Shown piece after piece: positions 47,986 to 60,919 of a stretch of DNA of 64,000 nucleotides. Made by a program: the position numbers and the translations under genes. The stretch comes from Dama dama (taxonomy: Eukaryota > Chordata > Mammalia > Artiodactyla > Cervidae). Every line of letters starts with the position of its first letter. Position 1 is the first letter of the stretch. Where the stretch lies: NCBI RefSeq assembly GCF_033118175.1, contig NC_083701.1, forward strand, positions 72,912,001 to 72,976,000, read 5' to 3'. A model generated the notes under the pieces. It made no database searches. It saw nothing but the letters and a program-made list of their open reading frames with translations, and had not been told where the DNA came from.

Positions 47986-49203
47986 AAAGAAATAATAAAA
48001 TGCATGATGTTGTTAATTACGTACTTCCTTATTTGTTTTATGGAAGAAAAAACTTTGACACTGGAATTGATTTTTTTTTTTGCTTTGTTTTGTTTTTTGA
48101 ACTGATTCTTTAAACTGATGAAAACTGTTGTTTGGTCCCTAAGTCATGTCCAACACTGCAACCTCAAGGAAACCAGCACACCAAGCGCCTCTGTTCTCCA
48201 CCACCTCCCAGAGTTTGCTCGAATTGATAGTCAGGGATGTTATCTAACCATCTCATCCTCTGCCGCCCCTTTCTCCTTTTTCCTTCAATTTTTCCCAGCA
48301 TGAGGGTCTTTTCCAATGAGTCAGCTCTTTGCATCAGGAGGCCAAAGTATGGGAGCTTCAGATTTAGGATCAATCCTTCCAATATATATCCAGGGTTCAT
48401 AACCTTTAAGATTAATTTGATTTCCTTGCAGTCCAAAGGACTCTGAAGAGTCTTCTCCAGCACCACAATTCAAAAGCATCAGTTTTTAGTGTTCAGCCTT
48501 CTTTATCACCCACTGTCACGTCTGTATATGACTACTAGAATAATCATAGTTGTGACTATATGTACCTTTTTTGGCAAAGTGATATCTCTGCTTTTTAATA
48601 CATTGTCGGTTTGTCATAGCCTTCCTTTCAAGGACCAACTGCTGTTTAATTTCAATCACCTTCCTCAGTGTCTTTGGAGCCCAGGGAAATAAAATCTGTC
48701 ACTGCTTCCACTTTTTCCCCTTTTTTTTGCCATGAAGTGATGGGACCAGATGACAGGTCAGGTGGTCTGGTATCCCCACCCTTTTAAGAATTTTCCACAG
48801 TTCATTGTGAGTCACACAGTAAAAGACTTTAGCATAGTCAATGTAGCAGAAGTAGATGTTTTCCTGGAATCCTTTGCTTTTTCTATGATCCAATGGATGT
48901 TGGCAATTTGATCTCTACTTCCCCTGCCTTTTCTAAACCCAGCTTATACATCTGGTAATTCTTGGTTCACGTACTGCTGAAGCATGTTGGGGGGCTTCAA
49001 GCATAAACTTATAACATGCAAAATGAGCACAGTTGTATAGTAGTTTGTACATTCTTTGGCACTGCCCTTCTTTGGGATTTGAAAGAAAACTAACTTTTTC
49101 CAGTCCTGTGGAAAATTTGCTGATATATTGAGTGCAGCACTCCAACCTACATCTTTTAGGATTTTAAATAGCTCAACTGGAGTTACATCACCTCCATTAG
49201 CTT

Positions 49204-49403
49204 GAAGTGAAGTGAAGTGAAAGTTGCTCAGTCGTGTCCAACTCTTTGTGACCCCGTGGACTGAGTCCATGGAATTCTCCAGGCCAGAATACTGGAGTGG
49301 GTAGCCTTTCCCTTCTCCAGGAGATCTTCCCAACCCAGGGATAGAACCCAGGTCCCCCAAATTGCAGGCAGATTCTTTACCAGCTGAGCCACAAGGGAAG
49401 CCC
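49204..49403 (-). mobile_element. Bov-tA SINE inside BovB
   Basis: Full antisense Bov-tA beginning with GAAGTGAAGTGAAGTG and ending with the head GAGCCACAAGGGAAGCCC. BovB text continues on either side. Confidence 0.92.
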
Positions 49404-50016
49404 ATAGTAATGATTTCTAAAACCCACTTAACTTCACACTCTAGGATGTCTGGCTCTAGGTGAGTGACCACACCATTGTGGTTATCTGCGTCATTAAGAT
49501 CTTTTTTGTATAGTTCTCTTGTCTATTCTTGAGACCTCTTTTCAATCTCTTCTGCTTCTGTCAAGTCCTTATTTTTTCTGTCCTTTATCATGCCCAAACT
49601 TGCATGAAAATTTCCCTTGATATCTCCAATTTTCTTGAAGAGACCTCTAGTCTTTCCCATTCCATTGTTTTCCTCTATTTCTTTGTATTTTTTATTTAAG
49701 AAGGCCTTCTTATCTCTCCTGCTATTCTCTGGAACTCTGCATTCAGTTGGGTATATCTATCCCTTCCTCCATTGCCTTTAGCTTCTCTTCTTTCCTCAGC
49801 TATTTGTAAAGCTTCCTCAGACAACTGTCATTTTGCTTTCCTGTATTTGTTTTTCTTGGCGATGGTTTTGGTCACTGACTCCTGTACAATGTTGTGAACC
49901 TCTGTTCATAGGTCTTTAGACATTCTGTCTACCAGATCTAATCCCTTGAATCTATTTGTCACCTTCACTGTATAATCATAAGGGATTTGATTCAAGTCAA
50001 AAGGGATCTTGATTAT

Positions 50017-50044
50017 AAAATCCCTTATAATCATAAGGGATTTT
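50017..50044. repeat. Perfect 11-bp stem hairpin
   Basis: AAAATCCCTTA and TAAGGGATTTT are separated by 6 bases. It comes from a local duplication of ATAATCATAAGGGATTTGA-like BovB sequence. Confidence 0.8.
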
Positions 50045-51159
50045 GACCCCCAAAATAACTTGAATTTTTCAATAAGGAGCTCATGATTTGAGCCACAGTC
50101 AGCTCCAGATCTTGTTTTTGCTGAGTGCATACAGCTTCTCCATTTTTGGCTGCAAAGAATATTATCAACCTGATTTCAGTGTTGACCATTTGGTGATGTC
50201 CATGTGTACAATAATCTTTCATGTTGTTGGAAAAGGGTGTTTTCTATGACCAGTATGTTCTCTTGACCAAACTCTTTTAGCCTTTGCCCTATTTCATTCT
50301 GTACACCAAGGCCAAAGTTGCCTGTTACTCCAGGTATCTCTCCATTTTCTCCTTTTGCATTCTAATCCCCTGTGATGAAAAATATATCTTTTCTTGGTGC
50401 TAGTTCTAAAAGATCTTGTAGATCTTCCTAGATGTGGTCAACATCAGCTTCTTCGGCATTGGTGGCTGGGGGATAGACTTGAATTACTGTGATCTTGAAT
50501 GGTTTGCCTTAGAAACAAATGGAGATTATTAAGACTGCACCCAAGTACTGCATTTCAGACTCTCTTGTTGACTATGAGGGCTACTCTATTTCTTCTAAGG
50601 GATTCTTGCCTTATACTACAGTAGATATAATGGTCATCTGTATTAAATTCACCCATTCCCATCCATTTTAGTTCATGGATTCCTAAGATGTTCACTTTTG
50701 CTGTCTCCTGCTTGAGCATATCCAAAGCAGCTGATTCATAGACCTAACATTCCAGATTCCTATGCAATATTGTTCTTTACTTCATCAGACTACTTTCAAC
50801 ACTAGACACATCCACAGCTGAGCATCATTTTCGCTTTGACCCAGCAGCTTTATTCTTCCTGAAGCTATTATTAATTGCCCTCTGCTCTTCCTCAGTAGCA
50901 TATTGGAGATCTCCTGACCTGGGGGGTCATCTTCCAATGTCATATCTTTTCCCTTTTCATACCATCAATGGAATTTTCCAAGCACAAATACTGAAGTGGT
51001 TTGCCATTTCCTCCCCCAGCAGACCACATTTTGTCAGAACTCTCCTCTATGACCCAGCCATCTAGAGTGGCCCTGAAAGGCATGGCTCATAGTTTCATTA
51101 GTCACACAAGCTTCTTCACCATGACAAGACATATATAATTATTGAAATATATATTGAAA

Positions 51160-51345
51160 TTTATATCTATTTATTTGATCAAAATATATATATTTGTTTG
51201 CAGAATATATAAACATATCTATAGGTAGCTATTGAAATATAGCTATATAACTAATTTTGTTTAATGTTACATTTTGAAAGCTGGTAATAAAAATGACAAT
51301 ATAGAGAAAATCTGTTTGGCTAGACTTTGAGGAAAAATAATACTG
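51160..51345. repeat. Right copy of the direct repeat flanking the long BovB
   Basis: It contains GAAAGCTGGTAATAAAAATG then ACAATATAGAGAAAATCTG, collinear with 47945-47985, plus the AT-rich words upstream. Confidence 0.65.
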
Positions 51346-51357
51346 CACTGTATGAGT

Positions 51358-51530
51358 TTGTCTTCCCAGATAGCACTACCGGTAAGGAACCTGCCCACCA
51401 ATGCAGCAAACACAAAAGACACGGGTAAGATCTTCCATCCCTGGGTAAGGAAGATCCCCTGGAGTAGGAAATGGCAGCCCACACTCCTTGGCGGCTCAAA
51501 GAGTAAAGAATCTGTCTTCAATGCAAGAGA
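51358..51530 (+). mobile_element. Rearranged Bov-tA SINE
   Basis: The head and first body half (TCTTCCCAGATAGCACTACC to GGAAATGGCAGCCCACACTCC) run directly into a second head-like part (TTGGCGGCTCAAAGAGTAAAG). The normal 3' half of the body is missing. Confidence 0.7.
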
Positions 51531-51645
51531 CCTTATTGCATGAATATGTGTGTATTTATGTATTTTCTTTTCTTGTTCTTGAAAGTTATCTCTTACTAGA
51601 CTATAAGCAAATAAAAGTGAGGTTTTATTACATTCTTTATTATTT

Positions 51646-52133
51646 GTTGTTCAGTCACTAAGTCATTTCTGACTCTTTGTGACCCATGGACCACAGCACA
51701 CCAGACTTACCTGTCTTTTGCTATCTCCCTAAGTTTGCTCAAACTCATGTCCATTGAGTCAGGGATATCGTTCACCATCTCCTCCTCTGTCGTCCCCTTC
51801 TCCTCTTGCCTTCAGCCTTTCCCAGCATCAGGGTCTTTTCCAATGAGTCAGTTCTTCACGTCAGGTGGCCAAAGTATTGGAGTTTTCATTTCAGCATCAG
51901 TCTTTCCAATGAATATTCAGAGTTGATTTCCCTTAGGAGTGACTGGTCTGATGTACTTGCTGTCCAAGGGACTCTCAAGAGTCTTCTCCAAACCACAGTT
52001 TGAAAGCATCAGATCTTAAGCTCTCGGCCTTCCTTATGATCCAGCTCTCACATCTGTACATGACTACTGGAAAAACCAGTAGTTTATATGAACTTTAGCT
52101 ATATGGACCTTTGTTGGCAAAGTAATATATCTG
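51646..52133 (-). mobile_element. BovB 3' fragment, older
   Basis: This antisense copy has its tail at 51646 (GTTGTTCAGTCACTAAGTC) and its truncation near 52133. It is more diverged than most copies. Confidence 0.88.
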
Positions 52134-54765
52134 ATTAAACAACTACCGGAATTCATGCAATATAAATCCAATCCTTTTATTTGTTATAATTATTCTCAGA
52201 GCTGTCTTTCTAGTATACTAGAAAGCTATTTTTATAAAACATGCAATTCTACTACAGTGTAAGACTTTATAACTTTTTTTTTACTATAATATAATCAATT
52301 AATTAAGGAATATGAAAAACATTATCTCCTAAATACTGGTTACTATGTGATTTTAAAAGGATGTTAGGACTTAATGGGTAGTAAAACTTTGTGCCTTGTG
52401 TTTTTATAAAATGTGTAATAAGAATGATAAGCTGCACTGTGTTCATCTCTTTGACCATGGTTTTAGGAAAAGAAAAGTCATATTCTTCATTATCAGCACT
52501 GGCTTTGTTCAGTGACATGGTAAGGTTCAGAATTATGGAATTTTGTTATTTAAAATAACTCCATATTGAAGTACCTATAGGAAAAAAACTCCATTATTTT
52601 GAGGATGAAATTCTCTAAATCTCAATCTTTCTCTCCACTGGAACAATGATTTCATAAAATGATTTTGAACATTGTGAGGTTCTTAGGAACAAACTTTCGT
52701 CATAGCAAGAGTGTATTCTGAGGAAGTAGCAGAACTAGCCATGCTATTACAATTCGGGTCATGACAGTTACTTCTTAAGTACTCCCTTTTACATTTCTAC
52801 TTTCATTTTATATCTCTATAATGCTTCCTTCTCCCTCCACGGAAAAAAATGAATACATATAACAAGAATAACTAACATTTGAAGAGCATTTTGACATTTT
52901 CAAAGCAGTTTCACTTATACTGCTTCACGTAATATAATAACAGCACTGTAAATTCAAATCACTGTTTTTCTTATTATTTAGTGAACATGAGTAGCCTCAG
53001 ATTTCAAGATAATACTGATAGTGTCAATGTCAGATACAGCTTAAGCCAGATATCATTTTCCTCTGTCCTGCCATTCTACATGAGAATAGAGAAATAACAC
53101 TTTTTAAAATTGACTATTGTTTATGGTTATCTTTATTTTTCATAATTTATGAATCCAGCAAAAATAAGAAACCAGTAATATCTGCTTTATCTTGCACTGT
53201 AAATATTCATTTAAAACTGAAAAGTCAGTAAATATTAATGTAAGAATTATGAAAAAGTAAATTTTAACCTAAGTTAACAAACTGACTTAATCCTTGACAG
53301 ACTGAATTCAGTGCAAGCAAGATTTAATTAAGCTTATTACTGAACTAGATATTCAAATAATTAAAGACCAAGGGAACATAATAAAGAAATATAATCATAT
53401 TTTCCAGATGGGTAAATCCCAATATTTCCATCTAGCACTGTCATGTGGAGCTCAATTGGAAACAGAAGCAAAAAAAAAAAAAAAAATGCCCCTTGTATCT
53501 AGACTTACCAAAATACCTCCCATATTTTGAGCCATGAAAAATATTAATAAAAAGGTCTATACTAAAACTCATGAGTGAATATAAAACCCTGCATTGCCTA
53601 ATCTGTTCACACACCATTGTCAACCTTCATAAATCCACCTAGTAGGGACCCGACCACCCAGTGGTTCAGAAACTGTGAACAGATGGAGAATAACAGGACT
53701 TGTCATTGAATAAAAACGCAGAATCATAAAACAAATCAAGAAAACACATCTATTTAAAATTTTGACTTTTTTTCATGATAGATTTTTGCATTTATTTTTA
53801 TTTTTCAAAATTTTTGCATTAAAAATATTTTATCTTGACTACTGAGATTTTTGGCACATGCTCTGGCACCTCCTCTGAATCCCAGCCCTGTCTCCAGGTA
53901 CATTGATGAGTACCACCGAAAAGACACGACTGAAAAGCTGTAACTATAACTTGAAATAATCTACCTCAAAAACGAAAAATGCCTGGTATAGTACACCAGA
54001 CATATTAGGCTAATGAGTTCTTAAGTCAGACTTCCAAATCTAAATTTTAACTTCACCCTTAAGCAACATCACAAGGATGATTACTGAAGCCTAGTTCATA
54101 GAATATGCCTCTCAACTGGGAGATTGCTGTTAGAAATACTAGAGATACATTATACAGAATTAACTCTATAACCATAAAGCTGGCAACATTTTCATGACAT
54201 AGAAGGTAATTGAGAAAAGCAATCCAGAGTGCATCAATAGTATCCCAATGTTGTAAAATAATAATAAATCTTTCTGATCATATACTTATCTATACAGTGA
54301 TGTGTTAGTATTTTTTAAAAAATCATATTTAAGGAGAAAAGGTGGAAAGAAGCCCAATTTCTAAATGATAGTTTACAATAAATGTCCATACAAAGCATGC
54401 ATGTTTTGATTTCACTTTATAAAAGCATACATGTGTTTTAAAGTTATATTAAAGACATACTTGAATGAATGATCACAGAAATGTTAATGGTGATAATATC
54501 AAAGTTATGGGATTTAAGGTAAATATGTTTTATGCTTAATGTTTCCAAGTAATATTGAATTTTTTCACAGAGAGCATGCATTATTTCTGCTACCAAAAAT
54601 TTAAAATATTTTATAAGATCACATAACAGCAACTGAATTTAAGCTTCAGAAATTGACTTACAGATTTTGTTTAAAATGATAGACCAAGCATGGATTGTGA
54701 TTCTCTTAGCAATAAAAAATAAACATTAATTACATAATTATATACTCTGTTGAAAAGGGGAAAGT

Positions 54766-54767
<2 letters not shown>
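52134..54767. other. Single-copy stretch, nothing recognised
   Basis: 2.6 kb of AT-rich intron with a 17-base A run at 53470-53486. No exon-like signal is recognised. Confidence 0.5.

Positions 54768-54809
<42 letters not shown>
54768..54809. repeat. (TG)n microsatellite
   Basis: About 21 uninterrupted TG units immediately left of the inverted repeat. Confidence 0.96.
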
Positions 54810-54810
<1 letters not shown>

Positions 54811-54828
54811 TGCAGATGCAGAGATGCT

Positions 54829-55068
54829 GACGCTGGCTGTCCATGGGAAACTTCTCTCAGAGAAGAATATTTAAGGGTAAACAGAAGTATGAGGAGGAGC
54901 TGCCCATAAATTTTTGCAGCAAGAATAGCTGGGAAAGAACGGCCCAAATGGAAATAACCCTATTTCCCAACCGTTCTTGTCACAAAAACTTATGGCTGGC
55001 TCTTCCTTATGTTTCTTTCTACCCTTAAATATCCGTGTCTGAGAGAAGCTTCCTGTGATCAACCAGTG
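54829..55068. repeat. Long imperfect inverted repeat
   Basis: The left arm (54829-54940) and the reverse complement of the right arm (54957-55068) share, in order, CTTCTCTCAGA, ATATTTAAGGGTA, CCATAA, TTTTTG, CAAGAA and TGGGAAA. Arms are about 112 bp at roughly 75% identity by eye, with a spacer under 20 bases. I do not recognise the family. Confidence 0.75.
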
Positions 55069-55169
55069 TCGGGAGCCCTCAATACCACCCCCAACAAAAT
55101 GCATTTTTCCTTTTCCAACAGAGTATATAATCATGCATTAAATCTTTATTTTTTATTTTTACTAAGAAG

Positions 55170-55290
55170 GATTTTAGGGAGGGAGACCCAAGAAGGAGGG
55201 GACCCATGTATACATAGAGCTGCTTCTCTCGTCCAGCAGAAACCAGCACAATATTGTAAAGTGACCACACACTACTTAAAGAAAGAAAGG
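55170..55290 (+). repeat. L1 3' UTR fragment
   Basis: GGGAGGGAGACCCAAGAAGG, then GCAGAAACCAGCACAATATT, then GTAAAG follow the ruminant L1 3' UTR seen at 6880-7010. Confidence 0.65.
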
Positions 55291-56747
55291 AAGAAAGAAG
55301 CACAAGTGCAAAGGTCAGAAGTCCTGAGGAGGAGCAGAGAAGCTGACCAGAGACCGGAGCACCAGAGAACAATGAGAAGAGCCGACCTCAAAAGAACCGG
55401 CAGGACCAGGCCCCCCAGGGCACTCTTGGACTCGCTTAGGTTAGTTTTCTTTTTATTGTTTTGTTTTGCTTTTAGTTTAGATTTTATTAGAAGAGTGATG
55501 GTACATCAGTGAACAGATTTAACTGGAGAACCAATGCAATCCTGTCTGTGTTTTGAAAAGAGCATTCTAGCAGCTGTGTAGATATGTCTATACCAGACTG
55601 CAAGGCAGAAGTAGCAGACACCAAGACCCTGCAAAGGAGGCCATCACAGTATCCCGATGGCAAGCTGATGAGAGATTGACGTCAGTGTGACTGGAATGAA
55701 GCAGACAAAACCAAGATGTATTTTGGAGAGAAACCTAAAAAGACTTACCGACGTGCGGTATTATTAGGTATAATGCTTACATTTGTCACTTCAGTGACTC
55801 TTGTTCTGACTTATGGTGAGAGAAGGAAATGGAAAATAGACAGCTTTACAGTCCTTGACAGTGAGGCAGGTGGGCAGTAAAAACTTAGAGTTCTATTTTG
55901 AGTTTGATAAGTAGGAGATGCCAAAACATCAGTTCAATACATGAATGTAGAGCACATGAATGTAGAGAAAGGTCACAGCTAATTTCTTTTTTGCAAACTC
56001 CCAATGGCTAAAACTTTATTTCATGTCACAGGTTTATAAGCTCTGACTTAGAATTTTTACTTGCAGAGAGTTATAGTTAGGAAATAAAAGTGTGGACATG
56101 AATTCATTTACAATAATTATATCATACATAATAGCAAAGAAACTAGGTGAATGTGCATAAATAAGGAACAATATTACAAAGAAAAGCCAGACAGGTTTTG
56201 GTGACTTGTTAGTTGTGAACGCTAGGAAACAGGATTTCAGAATCATTCTTAGGTTAGCAACCTGTTTTGAGTAAGCAATAACTTATGTAGAAAAATATCA
56301 AGAAATTTGAATAGAAATGTGGATTGTTTTTATTAAATATTAATATTGAAACCCTAGTGAAAATTGTCCAAAGAGTTTTAAAATTGTGGGACTTCTATTT
56401 GTCAAGATTAAAATTTGAGAAAGAAGTCAAAATTATGAAAAATCAGAAATTTTTAATTTCCAGACCTGTAACTTAACTATATGAATTTGATTACTCAAAT
56501 TCTTCTAAATAATTTATAAATTTCCTTGCAACTTTAGCATACTGAACAATATTAAGCATTAAAAATTAATTTAAAAAATATCCATTGAGTTTCTACAATG
56601 TGGGTCAGTGTTTAAGGATTTTTCTTTTACTATTCCCATGGTAAGTATATGTTTTTGCTTGCTTTATTTTCTTTCATGGAATATCTACTTTAGCTTAGAC
56701 TCAGGAAAAAACAAAATCCTGCTCCTGAATCAATCTGTCCATCTCCC
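55291..56747. other. Single-copy stretch, nothing recognised
   Basis: A purine-rich part (55270-55440) gives a 167-codon open frame from 55009 that starts inside the inverted repeat. No domain is recognised. Confidence 0.45.
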
Positions 56748-56999
56748 TCTTAGTGGGGATGTAAATTGGTGCAGCCACTGTGGAAAGCAGTATGAAGTGT
56801 CCTCAAAACTTTAAAAATAAAATTGCAATCTAATCCAACAACTCCACTTCTGGGTATTTATCTGAAGAAAATGAAAGCACTGATTTAAAAAGATATATCC
56901 ATCTCTGTGTTCACCACAACACTTTTCGCAAAACGCAGAGACAACCCAAGAGCCCATCAAGAAATGAGCAGATAGAGAAGATGTGGTCTGTTCGCCTTT

Positions 57000-57927
57000 T
57001 TGCTGTCGCTGCCCTTCAGCTGCAGGGTCGAGTCTGACTCTGCCACCCCGTGGCCTACATCACGCCTGGCTGCCCTGGCCTTCGCTGTCTCTGGAGTTTG
57101 CTCAAACTCATGTTCATTGAGTTGGGGATTCTACCCAACCATCTCATCCTCTACTGTCCCCTTCTCCTCCTGTCTTCAGTCTTTTCCCAGCGTTACAGTT
57201 TCTTCAGAAGAGTCTGCTCTTCACACCAGGTGGCCAAAGCATGGATCTTCAGCTTCAGCATCAGTTCTTCCAATGAATATTTAGCTTTGATCTCCTTTAG
57301 GATTGACTGGTTTGATCTCCTTGCTGCCCAAAGGAATCTCAAGAGCCTTCTCCAGCACCACAGTTTGAAAGCATCAATTCTTGGGCTTCCAGCCTTCTTG
57401 ATGGTCTAAATCTCACATCCATACATGACTGCTGGAAGAACCATAACTTTGACTATGTGGACCTTGGTAGACCAGATGCCATGATTAGTTTTCTGAATAC
57501 TGCGTTTTAAGCCAGCTTTTTCTCTTTCCTCTTTCACTTTCATCAAGAGGTTCTTCAACTCCTCTTCACTTTCTGCCATTAAAGTGGTGTCATCTGCATA
57601 TCTGAAGCTGTTGATACTTCTCCTGGCAATCCTGATTTTGGTTTGTGATTCATCCAATCTGACATTTTCCATGATGTTCTTTTCATATAAATAATCAGGG
57701 TGGTAATATATGGCCTTGATGCACTCCTTTCCCAATTTTGAACTAGTCCATTATTCCATGTCCAGTTCTAACTTTTCCTTCTTGACCTGTATACAGGTTT
57801 CCCAGGAGACATGTAAGGTGGTCTGGTATTCCCATCTCTTTAAGAATTTTTCACAGTTTGTTGTGATCCACACAGTCAAAGACTTTAGTGTAGTCAGTGA
57901 AACAGAAGTAAATTTTTTTGAAATCCC
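57000..57927 (-). mobile_element. BovB fragment inside L1
   Basis: This antisense copy runs from the 3' end at 57000 to RT text near 57927. The frame 57406-57735 keeps FRYADDTTLMAESEEE. A deletion near 57470-57480 removes the text between the TKVH and MASG regions. Confidence 0.9.
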
Positions 57928-57973
57928 GTTTCTATATATGTGTGTGTATGTGTGTGTGTGTAAATATTTATAT

Positions 57974-58174
57974 GAAGTGAACGTGAAAATCACTCAGTTG
58001 TGTCCAACTCTGTGCATCCCCACGGACTATACAGTGTATGGAATTCTCCAGGCCAGAATACTGGAGTGGGTAGCCTTTCCCCACTTCTCCACGGGATCTT
58101 CCCAACCCAGGGATCAAACCCAGGTCTCCCTCATTGCAGGTGGATTCTTTATCAGCTGAGCCACAAGGGTGGCC

Positions 58175-58175
<1 letters not shown>
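57974..58175 (-). mobile_element. Bov-tA SINE
   Basis: Antisense Bov-tA with its head at 58150-58175 (GAGCCACAAGGGTGGCCC), placed between two TA/TG-rich tracts. Confidence 0.9.
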
Positions 58176-58177
<2 letters not shown>

Positions 58178-58212
<35 letters not shown>

Positions 58213-58250
58213 CATATATATATATATTTGTATATATATATAAATATGTA
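58178..58250. repeat. (TA)n tract with interruptions
   Basis: TA repeats with ACACA and TTTG interruptions, derived from the L1 TATATA tract beside the SINE. Confidence 0.88.
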
Positions 58251-58654
58251 TGTAAATAAGCAATGGAACATTACTTAACCATAAAAAGAATGAAATCTTG
58301 CCATTTGTGACAGTATGAATGCACCTAGAAGATATTGACCTAAGTGAAATGTCAAAGAAAAGCAAATCTTACGTGATTTCGCTTTTATGTGGCACCTAAA
58401 AAACAGAACAAATGAATAAACCTAACCAAGCAGAAACAAAGTCATGGATACACAGAGGAAATAGGTGGTTGTCAAGAGAAATCAGTATGGGAAGGAGAGA
58501 AATCAATCTGAGGGAGATTAAGAGGTACAAAGTTTGTCACAACATAAATGAGCCATGGATACAAAATGTACAGTGCAGAGAGTATAGTCAATAATCATGT
58601 AATATCTTTGTGTAGTGACAGATGACTAGGCTCATCATGATGATCATTTTGTGT

Positions 58655-58869
58655 GCTAAAGTCACTTCAGTTGTGTCTGACTCTCTGTGACCCCGTGGAC
58701 TGTAGTCCTCCAGGCTCCCCTGTCCATGGGATTCTCCAGGCAGGAATTCTGGAGGGGTCGCCATTTCCTTCTCCAGGGGACCCTCCCGACCCAGGGATTG
58801 AACCTGTGGCTCTTGTGTCTCCTGCACAGGCGGGTGTGTTCTTTACCACTAGTGCCACCTAGGAATTCC
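58655..58869 (-). mobile_element. Bov-tA SINE
   Basis: This antisense Bov-tA lies within the L1 3' UTR, with its head at 58840-58869 (GTGCCACCTAGGAATTCCC). Confidence 0.88.
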
Positions 58870-59109
58870 CATGTTCAGATGCATGTGGATATAAAATCAC
58901 TATGTTTTGTACACAAACTAACATAATGTTGTAGGTCAAAAAAAAAAAAAGAGGGGGGATGTCTAATATTTAGTTATAAAAAGACCCTGCAATGTGTTTA
59001 AACACTCAGCATATCTGAATTAACTCCATAAAGACCCTTACAGAGCAACACTTCCACACCAAGACCTAAGTATGAAACTGTTTTGTAATCTAATAAAATG
59101 CTGCTCTGT

Positions 59110-59335
59110 GTCTCCTCAGGTGGTGCTAGTGCTAAAGAACCCTCCTGCCAATGTAGGAGACACAAAAGATGCATGTTCGATCCCTCGGTCAGAAGGATGC
59201 CCTGGAGAAAAACATGGCAACCAAATGCAGTATTTTTGACTGGAAAACACTTGTCCATTCCATGCACAATGGAACCTGCCAGGCTACAGTCCCTGAGTTG
59301 CAAAGAGTCAGACATGACTGAATGACTGAGCCCAC
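59110..59335 (+). mobile_element. Bov-tA SINE, diverged
   Basis: It runs from GTCTCCTCAGGTGGTGCTAG through the Bov-A body to GACTGAGCCCACACACA. Confidence 0.82.
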
Positions 59336-60919
59336 ACACATACACAAAATGGTGCATTCATCACATTTTGGCCTTTGAATTTTGTATTCCATAGCTTTAC
59401 AATGTTCTGGATAAAGTAATGAAAATGTTATTGTGTGTCAATAATATGATTTTTTAAAAATTTTTTTCTGTACTTGAAAGTGGATATGTAGTTAGATTTG
59501 CCAAGTTACTTGGTAAGGCATACCTGAAAGCAATAAATTGTCTGAATAAGTTACGCTCAGTGCTATAGAAACTGATTTAGAATTTCCAATTCTTCAATAG
59601 TGTTTCTAACAATTTTTTAAATTCTCTATTTTCATTATTTCTGGAATTCTAGACTGCTTTCATGTGCATTCAATTATTAGTTTGCTCAATATTCTCTAAG
59701 TTTTTTTTTAACTAAGCAGGTCATGTGTATTTTTGTCATGTAACTACCTTATATTGTCATGAAAAAGCATAGGGGTGATTGCAGATTGTCTGTCACTGTC
59801 AGCCTCCCCTTCTACCTTTCATAATAGAATCCCCTGCAAGTTTTAGCTGTGAGACAGCTGCCTCTCTTCCAACTGACTGTGTCAACAAGTGTAAACTCTT
59901 GCCAAAGTATAGTGAAAGAAAGTGATGTGGATAATTCCTGATTACATGCATAAAGGGGAGATTGTTTTCCCTCCCCGTCCACTCTTTCTCCTTGCATATG
60001 TATATGGAGGTAACCCTATCTTTTTCCACTTAAGACTCTCATATATATATACATGAGATAGCAAGTAACATGATGAAAGCAAATTTAGCTCCTGAATATC
60101 TTGCTGAAGCTAAGGCTCCTGCCAACCTAAACTTCTCTAGTCTGTTACACAAGCAAATAAAATAAAGCTTAGATTATGTAATTCATTGTATTTTAGGATC
60201 TCTTTGTTAGAGCAGATAAGCCAGTTCCTATAAACAAGATGCTTGAATTAAGGAAATACACCACACAGTTCAATCATCAAATATTGATCTCCATTATATT
60301 ACATTCTGGATTTTGTAATTGTCATAAGACATTGTCTCTGGTTAAAAATTTCTGCTTGGAGAAAACTTTAAATGAAGCCTCATCTAGTTTAGGAGTCTTC
60401 CCATAACTTAGTTGTTTGACTCAACGTCTTACTAATTCTACTATACAGATTCCTTTAAAGATTTATATTCTGACTTAAAGTGATCTAAGTAAAGATTGAC
60501 TATTGGATAAAGTACATTTTTAAATAATTTAAAAACATCATGACTACTGCTTTAAGTTGTTAACAACATTGTTCTAGAAGAAAATATTGATAATTCAAGA
60601 ACTTAGTCAATTTTGACCCTCATGATAAAAGTCACTCTGCTATAAATGCAGTCATGAGCATATCCATGTACTTTTATAAAGTATTTCATTTTCAGATGAT
60701 GTTGATGGGCATTGTTTCTTGATAAAGCTAGAGCTGAAGAAAATGTAAAGTTCTTTGTGATTTTTCCATCCTTCTGTTGTTTATACCTATGGTAAACAAT
60801 GTATTTTTGTATTTAATTATCATATTTTAGAAAAATATACAATCAATTTTGGAAATGAGTCTTTATAATACTATTTGTGTAAAAATAATGGCATATAAAA
60901 ACACTTCAAAATGACAAAG
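59336..60919. other. Single-copy stretch, nothing recognised
   Basis: 1.6 kb of AT-rich intron. Confidence 0.5.

Larger units (their letters stand above)
48126..51128 (-). mobile_element. Near full-length BovB, inactivated
   Basis: This is the most complete RTE copy here. On the minus strand it contains the 5' region (51128 leftwards), the endonuclease region, the linker, RT and the 3' end at 48126. The RT text jumps near 48753, losing roughly 330 bases that would carry the catalytic YADD box, and a SINE splits it at 49204-49403. No frame exceeds 175 codons, and that one crosses the SINE. Confidence 0.9.
56748..58950 (+). mobile_element. Old L1 3' part, split by BovB and two SINEs
   Basis: ORF2 C-terminal text at 56748-56999 and 58250-58380, and 3' UTR at 58380-58654 and 58870-58950, ending in a 13-base A run. 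The BovB entered its (TA)n-like tract. Confidence 0.8.

Noticed and set aside
55009..55512. 167-codon open frame
   Set aside because: It begins inside an inverted repeat, crosses an L1 3' UTR fragment and continues in purine-rich DNA without any recognised domain.
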